Shown here piece after piece: positions 22,573 to 28,636 of a stretch of DNA of 28,636 nt; positions within the stretch are counted from its first letter, which is position 1, and every line of letters begins with the position of its first letter. The notes under the pieces are model-generated. The model ran no database searches and was not told the origin of the DNA. It saw only the letters and a list, made by a program, of their open reading frames with translations. The position numbers were made by a program, and so were the translations under genes. Source of the stretch: JANOXC01 sp031418215 (lineage in GTDB: Bacteria > Bacteroidota > Bacteroidia > AKYH767-A > OLB10); contig JANOXC010000089.1 in the NCBI GenBank assembly GCA_031418215.1, positions 1 through 28,636 of the forward strand. The letters are read 5' to 3'.

Positions 22573-23598
22573 TCAATGTTCGATGATGTATGGATAATCA
22601 TCTTGTGAGTAAACATCTATATATAATTCAGCCGGATCAGGATATGGCGATTCCTCAGCAAATTTTACACTGTCTTCCACAATATCATTTACTTTTTTAT
22701 TAATGATTTCAATGCTTTCTGTTGATGCAAAACCATATTCAAGCAATGTTAGTTTTACCATTTCAACAGGGTCCTTGGCTTTATAACTTTCCACTTCTTC
22801 CTTTGTACGGTACTTTGCAGGGTCGCTCATGGAATGTCCTTTGTATCGATAAGTATTCATCTCTAGAAAAACAGGACCTTTACCTGATCTTGCATGATCA
22901 CAAGCCTTTTGCATTGCTTCATGCACATCCTCAACGCACATCCCATCTACCGGATAAGAAGGCATATCATAAGCTAATCCCAATTTATACAGATCGGTAA
23001 CATTACTCGTCCGTTCTACCGAAGTGCCCATGGCATAGGCATTGTTCTCTACAATGAAAACAACAGGCAACTTCCACAGCATCGACATATTAAAAGTTTC
23101 ATGAAGCGCTCCCTGCCTTACAGCACCATCGCCCATATAACACACACAAATATTCCCTGTTTTATTATATTGTTCAGCAAATGCAATGCCTGCGCCCATT
23201 GGTATTTGTGCACCAACAATGCCATGTCCACCAAAAAAACGGTGGGGCTTAGAAAACATATGCATTGAGCCCCCCTTACCCTTTGAACAACCGGTAGCTT
23301 TAGCAAACAATTCCGCCATCACTTCTCTAGCTGAAATACCTTTTGCCAAGGCATGTGCATGATCACGATAAGCTGTTATCATGGCATCTTTAGGTTTCAA
23401 TACAGTCATTGCACCGGCTACAACGGCTTCCTGCCCAATATATAAATGACAAAACCCTTTAATCTTTTGCATACCATACAATTGACCGGCTTTTTCTTCG
23501 AACCTGCGCATGAGGTACATCTCCTCATACCATTTCAGATAAGTTTCCTTGCTGAATTTGGTTTTGCTTTTCTTATTGCTTTTAATGTTGGTTTCCAT
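22573..23598 (-). CDS. pdhA: Pyruvate dehydrogenase E1 component, alpha subunit
   Basis: E1-alpha with E1-beta decarboxylates pyruvate with thiamine diphosphate and passes the acetyl group to E2. The 341-residue protein has the TPP-binding motif GDGAVRQGALHETFN (starts at residue 156) closing with ENNAYAMGTS (N185/N186), spaced as expected. Other family blocks are YIGQEAVVAGAM, GKGGSMHMF and GGHGIVGAQIPMGAGIAFA. YRYKGHSMSDPAKYR covers the phosphorylation-loop region of eukaryotic homologues. No E1-beta gene is next to it, so pdhB must lie elsewhere; this separation is usual in Bacteroidota. A one-mismatch -7 box lies 6 nt before the ATG. The gene order is cdd, pdhA, pdhC. Confidence 0.95.
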   Translation of the reverse strand: METNIKSNKKSKTKFSKETYLKWYEEMYLMRRFEEKAGQLYGMQKIKGFCHLYIGQEAVVAGAMTVLKPKDAMITAYRDHAHALAKGISAREVMAELFAKATGCSKGKGGSMHMFSKPHRFFGGHGIVGAQIPMGAGIAFAEQYNKTGNICVCYMGDGAVRQGALHETFNMSMLWKLPVVFIVENNAYAMGTSVERTSNVTDLYKLGLAYDMPSYPVDGMCVEDVHEAMQKACDHARSGKGPVFLEMNTYRYKGHSMSDPAKYRTKEEVESYKAKDPVEMVKLTLLEYGFASTESIEIINKKVNDIVEDSVKFAEESPYPDPAELYIDVYSQDDYPYIIEH

Positions 23599-23604
23599 AT
23601 GGAG

Positions 23605-23612
23605 CGAAAATA
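23605..23612 (-). promoter_or_regulatory. Candidate -7 box of pdhA
   Basis: TATTTTCG on the minus strand, one base from TAnnTTTG, ends 6 nt before ATG 23598. The transcript would have almost no leader. No -33 TTTG was seen at the right distance. Confidence 0.35.
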
Positions 23613-23693
23613 GTATTTGAATTTGGAAATTCAGCGGAAGTTATAGGTTTTTACTCTCAAAAACTTTAAAAAATAAGGTTATCCCTTGTAGAA

Positions 23694-24188
23694 TTAAAGA
23701 ATGTTATCGGCATTAAACATATAAGGCAATAACTGTCTTACACTGCCAGAAACTATGAACTTCCCATCCTCTGCTTCCATAATCAAGCGGATATTATGAT
23801 GATAGCGATGTTCATATTCAGCCATTACCTGTCTGCAATCGCCACAAGGACTCACTGCCTGATTATGATTAGCTCTTAACTCAGAATAAGCAGTGATGGC
23901 AATAGATTTTATGCCAACTCCGGAATAGTGTGCCCCTGCAGCAAATAACGCTACTCTTTCAGCACATAAACCACTGGGATAAGCTGCATTTTCCTGGTTA
24001 TTTCCACGTACAATAACACCATTGTCAAGCAATACTGCAGCACCTACATGAAATTTAGAATAGGGCGCATAGGCATTCTCAGCGGCTTTTCCTGCTTCTG
24101 CCATCAGGTTTCTATCTTCTTCGCTCAATTCATTGATTGATTCATACTCCTCAAAATTTTGTTCCAGTTTAATATTTTTCATTGGCAT
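23694..24188 (-). CDS. cdd: Cytidine deaminase
   Basis: Cdd hydrolytically deaminates cytidine and deoxycytidine in pyrimidine salvage, using zinc. The 164-residue protein holds the catalytic SGLCAERVALFAAG (zinc-ligand Cys75 and catalytic Glu77) and SPCGDCRQVMAE, with the other two zinc-ligand Cys at 115 and 118. The substrate site NNQENAAYPSG is intact. A ~25-residue N-terminal extension precedes the usual core, which starts near DRNLMAEAGKAAENAYAPYS. This is the short, three-Cys homotetrameric type. Two in-frame ATGs (24188, 24182) are possible starts. It lies between the GlmU-like gene and pdhA on the same strand, with gaps of 142 and 95 nt, so separate promoters are possible. Confidence 0.95.
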   Translation of the reverse strand: MPMKNIKLEQNFEEYESINELSEEDRNLMAEAGKAAENAYAPYSKFHVGAAVLLDNGVIVRGNNQENAAYPSGLCAERVALFAAGAHYSGVGIKSIAITAYSELRANHNQAVSPCGDCRQVMAEYEHRYHHNIRLIMEAEDGKFIVSGSVRQLLPYMFNADNIL

Positions 24189-24330
24189 CTGTGTAATGAA
24201 TGGTAAAAGTAACGATTGTTTGATGAACTGTGTATAGGCAAGTAATTGAAAGTGTGATTAAGCAATGAAATAGGTCAACAAAAACTGCAACGAAAAAATC
24301 AAAAACGATAAAATTTTAAAAAGAATAACA

Positions 24331-25530
24331 TCAGCCCAATTCCCCGTTTTCCGGTTTTAGTTGATTCATAAAAAGATGCGTTATAATCGCTGAATCTACT
24401 TTTTCAAATTGCTTTCCTCTTCGGGCATAAACTGCGCTTGCCAGTTCAAGTGCTTTATCCAATAAAAAGGTCGCTCCCCCTTCTGCGCCTCCCCAATAAA
24501 AAGAAGGAATAAATTTAGCAGGAAAACCGGCTCCGAAAATATTAGCAAAAACACCGGCAGTAGTTCCTGTATTAAACATGGTATTGATTCCACATTTGCT
24601 GTGATCTCCCATAAACAGTCCGCAAAATTGCAAGCCCGTATTTATATAATCATTGGCCTGGTAATTCCACACTTTCACTTCGCCATAGTTATTTTTCAGG
24701 TTGGAATTATTGGTATCTGCCCCTAAATTGCACCATTCACCAATAACACTGTTCCCAAGAAATCCATCATGCGCTTTATTTGTATTACCCCAAATTACAC
24801 TATTGCTTATTTCTCCTCCTATTTTCGATCCCGGACCGATGGTTGTTGCACCATAAATCTTTGTGCCCATCTTCACCTGCGCTTTTTCTCCCAATGCAAA
24901 TGGGCCGCGTATCATGCTTCCTTCCATTATTTCGGCCCCGGCCCCAACATATATAGGACCGGCAGAGGCGTTCAAAATACTATACTCCACCTTAGCTCCT
25001 TCTTCAATAAAAATCTGATCAGGCTGAATAGTATGATTGCTGGCAGAAATTACGATGCTTTTCCTACCTTTGGTAATTAACGAAAAATCATCTTTGATAG
25101 CCTGATCATTTTTTAAAAATATGTCCCAACTATGATTGATGAAAGTCAGTTGACCATCATATAATAACGTTTCCAAATTGGCCAGGGGCATCAATTGCTG
25201 AATCGAAGAATCTTTCCAATCATTAAAACGGGCCATCAATAATCGGTCTCCTTCAACCAGCTGCTGGCCGGGTTTTAACTTACTGACCCATTGTACCAAT
25301 CTTTCATCGGGAAGCAAAGCGGCATTGATAAATAGGCAATTCGTACTATTTCCAAATGGAAACTTTGTTTGCAGGTAACTTCGCGTTACGGTCCCGGTGG
25401 TTAGGCCGGTTAGGCGTTCCCATTTTTCCCGAATAGTTAGTATACCGACCCGAATATCGGCAACTGGCCTTGTAAAAGTAAATGGCAACAGGTTATCGCA
25501 ATACGGGTCATCAAATAAGATTAGATACAT
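24331..25530 (-). CDS. GlmU-like sugar nucleotidyltransferase/acetyltransferase, alternative family
   Basis: This 399-residue protein matches the alternative bacterial GlmU family of Bacteroidota (TIGR03991 type). Its proposed role is UDP-N-acetylglucosamine synthesis for peptidoglycan and LPS. The N-terminal half (about 1-180) is a nucleotidyltransferase-like domain with LILFDDPYCDNLLPFTFTRP and VADIRVGILTIREKW, without the glycine-rich LxAGxGTRM loop of E. coli GlmU. Residues of about 190-340 form a left-handed beta-helix with hexapeptide repeats (SMIRGPFALGEKAQVKMGTK, then TIGPGSKIGGEI). A conserved late block is SKCGINTMFNTGTTAGV, followed by PSFYWGG. The frame opens at TTG 25536, but ATG 25530 is preferred. 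Activity is by family only. Confidence 0.85.
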   Translation of the reverse strand: MYLILFDDPYCDNLLPFTFTRPVADIRVGILTIREKWERLTGLTTGTVTRSYLQTKFPFGNSTNCLFINAALLPDERLVQWVSKLKPGQQLVEGDRLLMARFNDWKDSSIQQLMPLANLETLLYDGQLTFINHSWDIFLKNDQAIKDDFSLITKGRKSIVISASNHTIQPDQIFIEEGAKVEYSILNASAGPIYVGAGAEIMEGSMIRGPFALGEKAQVKMGTKIYGATTIGPGSKIGGEISNSVIWGNTNKAHDGFLGNSVIGEWCNLGADTNNSNLKNNYGEVKVWNYQANDYINTGLQFCGLFMGDHSKCGINTMFNTGTTAGVFANIFGAGFPAKFIPSFYWGGAEGGATFLLDKALELASAVYARRGKQFEKVDSAIITHLFMNQLKPENGELG

Positions 25531-25548
25531 ATTCAAAAGTTAGTCTTG

Positions 25549-25556
25549 CGAAAGTA
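25549..25556 (-). promoter_or_regulatory. Candidate -7 box of the GlmU-like gene
   Basis: TACTTTCG on the minus strand, one base from TAnnTTTG, lies 18 nt before ATG 25530. The same octamer precedes the FKBP gene. No ideal -33 was seen (ATTG about 22 nt away is the nearest). Confidence 0.38.
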
Positions 25557-25635
25557 ATGCAACAAAATGAATGGACCACAATCGATTTTCTTCCACCTTT
25601 GTAGCTTGGATAATACAGCCGACTGCAATTATTTT

Positions 25636-27132
25636 ATGAGAGCCCGCTTTACCCTTCTTTGTTTGCTGATTTTAATCCCATTTTTAAGCAAATCGCAGGA
25701 TTTTGCTTGGAACGACAATTGTATAAAAGCATATAAAGAATCAATAAAATTAAATTTTTTCCTTGCCCATCAGTTGATGGTGGAGGAGAAAAAAAAACAT
25801 CCTTCAAACCTACTCATACCATACATTGAAAGCCAAAAGGATTTTCTCGGGACATTTATCTCCGAAGATAAAAATGACCTTGAAACTTTAAAAAAGAACA
25901 ACGGACTCCGCATTGATGAAGTCAATAACTATGATGGCAAATCACCATACACTAGATTATGTGTGGCCGAGTACTATATGCAAATTGCGATTGGCCGCCT
26001 GAAGTTTGAGGAATATATTGGTGCTGTTTATGAAATCAGAAAAGCCTTTAAATTACTGGAGGAAAACCAGAAACTCTATCCTGATTTCAAACCCAACTTA
26101 AGCAGCTTGGGATTCATTCATGCAAATATCGGATCTGCTCCCAAAAACTATCAATGGATGATGAACCTGTTGGGTTTTCATGGTACGATTCAACAAGGAC
26201 TGGGTGAACTGCGACAATTGTATGACGCAACTCATCGCCAACCGGAATTAGCCTATCTCCACGACCAAACGCTTATCTTGCTTACCTTTCTGGAGATGAC
26301 ATTAGAAAAAAATAAAAGCAGTGAAGCTATCCGAAGTCGTTTTTATAATATTACTAATCTGGATCAAAAACCGTTGCTGCAATTTGTGAAAGTTGCTTTT
26401 CATAATGCCAATGGTGAAAACGACAGTATCCTGGCAATACTTTCTAAAAGAAATCAGCCGCCTGAAGCTCAGCGTCTTAATTACCTGGATTATCTTGATG
26501 GCAACGCACACCTCAATAATCTCGACTATACTGCAGAAAACTATTTCAAAAGATATGTTTCAGAATTCAAAGGCAAGAGCTTTGTAAAATCCGCTTATCA
26601 ACGTATTGCTTGGATACGGCTCCTGAGAGGTGATCACGGTGGGTATCTTTCCAATATTAAGAAAGCCGGCGATGAAAAAAATGGCAGCCTTTTTTCTGAT
26701 GAAGACAAGCAAGCAGCGAAAGAATTTATTGGTAATGAACCGCCAAATCTTTTATTGCTAAAAAGCCGTCTTCTTTTTGATGGTGGGTATTATCAAAGAT
26801 CGCTGGCTGAAATTGCAGGCAAACCTGTTTCCAGTTTCCCTTCCTTGCGCGATAAACTGGAGTTCACTTACCGGCTGGCACGTATATTTGATAAAACCAA
26901 TAAGCAAGACAAAGCAATTATATATTACGATCAAACCATTACTAACGGCAAAAATTTGAGTTATTATTTTGCAGCCAACAGCGCACTGATGATGGGATTG
27001 TTGTATGAGCAAAAAGGCGATGCATTGAAGGCGGAAGAATATTTTCGCATTTGTTTAAGCCTGCGAAATCATGAATACCAAAACAGTCTTGACCAAAAAG
27101 CAAAAGCCGGGTTGAATCGATTGGGAAAATAA
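25636..27132 (+). CDS. Exported TPR-like helical protein, unknown function
   Basis: A 498-residue protein. Signal peptide: MRARFTLLCLLILIPFLSKS, cleavage expected after SKSQ. The mature chain is helical. Early blocks are CIKAYKESIKLNFFLAHQLM and GRLKFEEYIGAVYEIRKAFK. Clear TPR units stand near the C-terminus (FTYRLARIFDKTNKQDKAII, then GLLYEQKGDALKAEEYFRIC). Conserved features outside TPRs include SLGFIHANIGSAPKNYQWMM and LGFHGTIQQGLGELRQL, which I recall from unnamed Bacteroidota proteins. The frame is open from ATG 25567, but ATG 25636 fits the signal peptide. It is divergent from the GlmU-like gene across a 105-nt region. A periplasmic scaffold role is possible but unproven. Confidence 0.75.
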   Translation: MRARFTLLCLLILIPFLSKSQDFAWNDNCIKAYKESIKLNFFLAHQLMVEEKKKHPSNLLIPYIESQKDFLGTFISEDKNDLETLKKNNGLRIDEVNNYDGKSPYTRLCVAEYYMQIAIGRLKFEEYIGAVYEIRKAFKLLEENQKLYPDFKPNLSSLGFIHANIGSAPKNYQWMMNLLGFHGTIQQGLGELRQLYDATHRQPELAYLHDQTLILLTFLEMTLEKNKSSEAIRSRFYNITNLDQKPLLQFVKVAFHNANGENDSILAILSKRNQPPEAQRLNYLDYLDGNAHLNNLDYTAENYFKRYVSEFKGKSFVKSAYQRIAWIRLLRGDHGGYLSNIKKAGDEKNGSLFSDEDKQAAKEFIGNEPPNLLLLKSRLLFDGGYYQRSLAEIAGKPVSSFPSLRDKLEFTYRLARIFDKTNKQDKAIIYYDQTITNGKNLSYYFAANSALMMGLLYEQKGDALKAEEYFRICLSLRNHEYQNSLDQKAKAGLNRLGK

Positions 27133-27241
27133 AACTTAACTTCAATAAAAGTTTAAATAATCTGACTGTTATTTTGAAAATAAAATTGGAAAATTATATA
27201 TATAATATTCTTTTAATAAATATTAACAACCACCCTCCTGC

Positions 27242-27883
27242 ATGAATTTAATTGATGAAAAACTGCTGTATTACTCAGAAGAACATACAAAATCAGAATC
27301 GCCCATACTTGAAGAGTTGAATCGCGACACCAATGCAAATGTCCTATACCCACGAATGCTTTCCGGACATTTGCAGGGCAGAATCCTGTCAATGATCAGT
27401 CATATGATTAGGCCGCAATATATATTAGAAATTGGCACTTATACCGGATATTCTGCGATTTGCCTGAGTGAAGGGCTCGCCGCCCATGGTCATTTAATTA
27501 CTATTGATCTGAATGAGGAACTGGAAGAAATGGCAAACAAATATTTTGAACGCGCCGGCTTAAATGGAAAAATTAATCACATCACCGGTGATGCTAAAAC
27601 AATCATTCCCGGTTTAGCGATGAACTTTGATCTTGTTTTCATTGATGCTGATAAATCAAATTACAGCCTTTATTACGACCTCGTTTTTCCAAAATTGAAT
27701 CATGGGGGATACATGCTGGCTGATAATGTTTTATGGAGTGGTAATATTCTAAAACCAAAAACCGAACAGGACGAGGAGACAAGAGCTATTCATGAATTCA
27801 ATCAAAAAGTAAAAAATGATTTACGGGTAGAAAATGTTTTATTACCTGTAAGAGACGGCATTATGCTTGTGAGAAAAAAATAA
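27242..27883 (+). CDS. Class I SAM-dependent O-methyltransferase (COMT-like)
   Basis: A 213-residue cytosolic methyltransferase of the Methyltransf_3/COMT family. The SAM-binding glycine motif is LEIGTYTGYSAICLSEGL (starts at residue 62), followed by the acidic strand end ITIDLNEEL. The metal-binding residues are in VFIDADKSNY (D135) and ADNVLWSGN (D161, N162). The C-terminus, LLPVRDGIMLVRKK, matches the conserved end of the family. Substrates are usually catechols or other vicinal diols; none can be named here. ATG 27242 is preceded by a very AT-rich stretch with a 14-bp palindrome ATTATATATATAAT (27193-27206) and no recognised promoter. It lies 62 nt before the partial gene at the right edge. 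Confidence 0.92.
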   Translation: MNLIDEKLLYYSEEHTKSESPILEELNRDTNANVLYPRMLSGHLQGRILSMISHMIRPQYILEIGTYTGYSAICLSEGLAAHGHLITIDLNEELEEMANKYFERAGLNGKINHITGDAKTIIPGLAMNFDLVFIDADKSNYSLYYDLVFPKLNHGGYMLADNVLWSGNILKPKTEQDEETRAIHEFNQKVKNDLRVENVLLPVRDGIMLVRKK

Positions 27884-27945
27884 TTTATGAAGGTACTCCG
27901 CAGCATTAATAAAATGACAACAATCAAATAACAAGCTTACAGTTA

Positions 27946-28636
27946 ATGATGGTAACCAATCATAATTTAAAGAAAAAGCCGATATTCAAGATTGGTGAGC
28001 CTTTGCTAAAATACCTGAAATATTTTGGCCGCACCGTGGTGTGCCATGTTCAGTATACCGACCTTTTGCATTTTCAAAGTTCCTTCCCGATAAAAGATAA
28101 AAATGGAAAAGACACTTTATGGGAAAGTGTACATTATTCCGCTTCTGAAATAGGGCCAATCAACAAAGCTTTAACGGAGATGTATGCCATGCTAAAAACA
28201 GGAGGGGATATTTCTGTAATGGAGCACTTATATGTTGACCGTGTTGATTATTGCACTTTTGGTAATTCAAAGCCATTCCGCATTAGAATTGTAAATCACT
28301 TTAATGATAACTTTGACTATTTCTATGTAAAACAAGCCGACAGTTCCCGCATCTATGGACTAGAACTGGAGCATATCCTATCACCCAATCGAATCAGTTA
28401 TTTCGTTGATCGGCAAACATTAGTTGAGGAACATATTGCCGGAATTCCAGGTGATATGTTTATTAAAAACCAACTGCAGAGCACTGACTTAAATCAAATA
28501 CGTTTAGCCAAGGAATTTGTAAAGTTTAATGAACGCTGTTTTATCCGGCTTTTGGGTGATATGCGTTCCTATAATTATGTGGTTGACATCACACCTGATT
28601 TTGAAGAAGTTCATTATCGCATACGCGCCATTGATT
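27946..28636 (+). CDS. Conserved Bacteroidota protein of unknown function, N-terminal part (3' end outside window)
   Basis: The frame is open from ATG 27946 (a second ATG follows at 27949) to the window edge, giving 230 residues of an unfinished protein. No signal peptide is present. Blocks include KIGEPLLKYLKYFGRTVVCH, KPFRIRIVNHFNDNFDYFYV, KQADSSRIYGLELEHILSPN, EEHIAGIPGDMFI and KFNERCFIRLLGDMRSYNYV. I recall these as strongly conserved in a single-copy family of Bacteroidota annotated as hypothetical. It resembles a protein with a nucleic-acid- or membrane-related job only by conservation; no catalytic motif is recognised. The HIAGIPGD motif and the acidic region DITPDFEEVHYR are the most distinctive. 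It follows the O-methyltransferase on the same strand. Confidence 0.8.
   Translation, partial: MMVTNHNLKKKPIFKIGEPLLKYLKYFGRTVVCHVQYTDLLHFQSSFPIKDKNGKDTLWESVHYSASEIGPINKALTEMYAMLKTGGDISVMEHLYVDRVDYCTFGNSKPFRIRIVNHFNDNFDYFYVKQADSSRIYGLELEHILSPNRISYFVDRQTLVEEHIAGIPGDMFIKNQLQSTDLNQIRLAKEFVKFNERCFIRLLGDMRSYNYVVDITPDFEEVHYRIRAID

Noticed and set aside
25567..25635. Longer N-terminus for the exported TPR protein (start at 25567)
   Set aside because: Adds 23 polar residues before a standard signal peptide; ATG 25636 fits export.
27193..27206. ATTATATATATAAT palindrome upstream of the O-methyltransferase
   Set aside because: Alternating AT sequence is expected by chance in this AT-rich gap, and similar TATATA runs occur elsewhere in the window.
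1..28636. CRISPR arrays, tRNA or rRNA genes, insertion sequences
   Set aside because: No regularly spaced repeats, no cloverleaf-like tRNA segment, no conserved rRNA segment and no transposase with terminal inverted repeats was seen on either strand; a tRNAscan or ISfinder run could detect divergent cases.

Overview
The window looks like chromosomal DNA of a Bacteroidota bacterium, probably from the Chitinophagia/Sphingobacteriia side of the phylum. The reasons are the long ~311-residue NusB, the order nusB - DUF1573 lipoprotein - yajC - ybbR-like - coaE, a TIGR02757 protein, the alternative GlmU-like family, a PDH E1-alpha/E2 pair without E1-beta, and promoter -7 boxes of the Bacteroidota type (TAnnTTTG) in place of TATAAT. 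No rRNA, tRNA, CRISPR array, insertion sequence or integrase was seen. The assignment rests on gene content and motifs; no database search was possible.

Left arm (1-7,676): the 3' end of a leucine/glutamate-type dehydrogenase, then nusB, a DUF1573 lipoprotein and yajC, closed by a clear terminator (2340-2369). A tightly packed run follows: ybbR-like, coaE, a beta-lactamase-fold exonuclease and the bifunctional NAD(P)HX repair enzyme. It converges on a YciO-type gene with a 4-nt overlap. The YciO-type gene is divergent from a conserved Tudor/SH3-like hypothetical, and the shared promoter region holds a 15-nt palindrome.

Middle (7,633-15,515) is the accessory-looking part. It holds a coding-like gene remnant without a start codon, a 514-residue helical-repeat protein whose N-terminal two thirds is much more AT-rich than its C-terminal third, a stand-alone LuxR-type HTH protein, and a 61-residue small protein behind a textbook Bacteroidota promoter. 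A TIGR02757 gene follows, then three small exported or TPR proteins in one minus-strand run divergent from a lysine-rich exported protein, and a solitary BRO-N (phage antirepressor-type) gene. No other phage or transposon gene is visible.

Right arm (15,578-28,636): a lipoprotein FKBP isomerase divergent from uvrB. Behind uvrB sit a membrane protein, an exported beta-propeller-like protein and an FAD-dependent oxidoreductase in close spacing. Then, on the minus strand and transcribed leftward, come a GlmU-like enzyme, cytidine deaminase, PDH E1-alpha and PDH E2. The window ends with an exported TPR protein, a class I O-methyltransferase and the first 230 codons of a conserved Bacteroidota protein of unknown function.

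I found no complete, obviously new multi-gene system. The best leads are the 7.6-10.6 kb segment, the divergent exported cluster at 11.4-14.1 kb, and the recurrent -7 boxes placed so close to start codons (uvrB, BRO gene, pdhA) that leaderless or near-leaderless transcripts are predicted.
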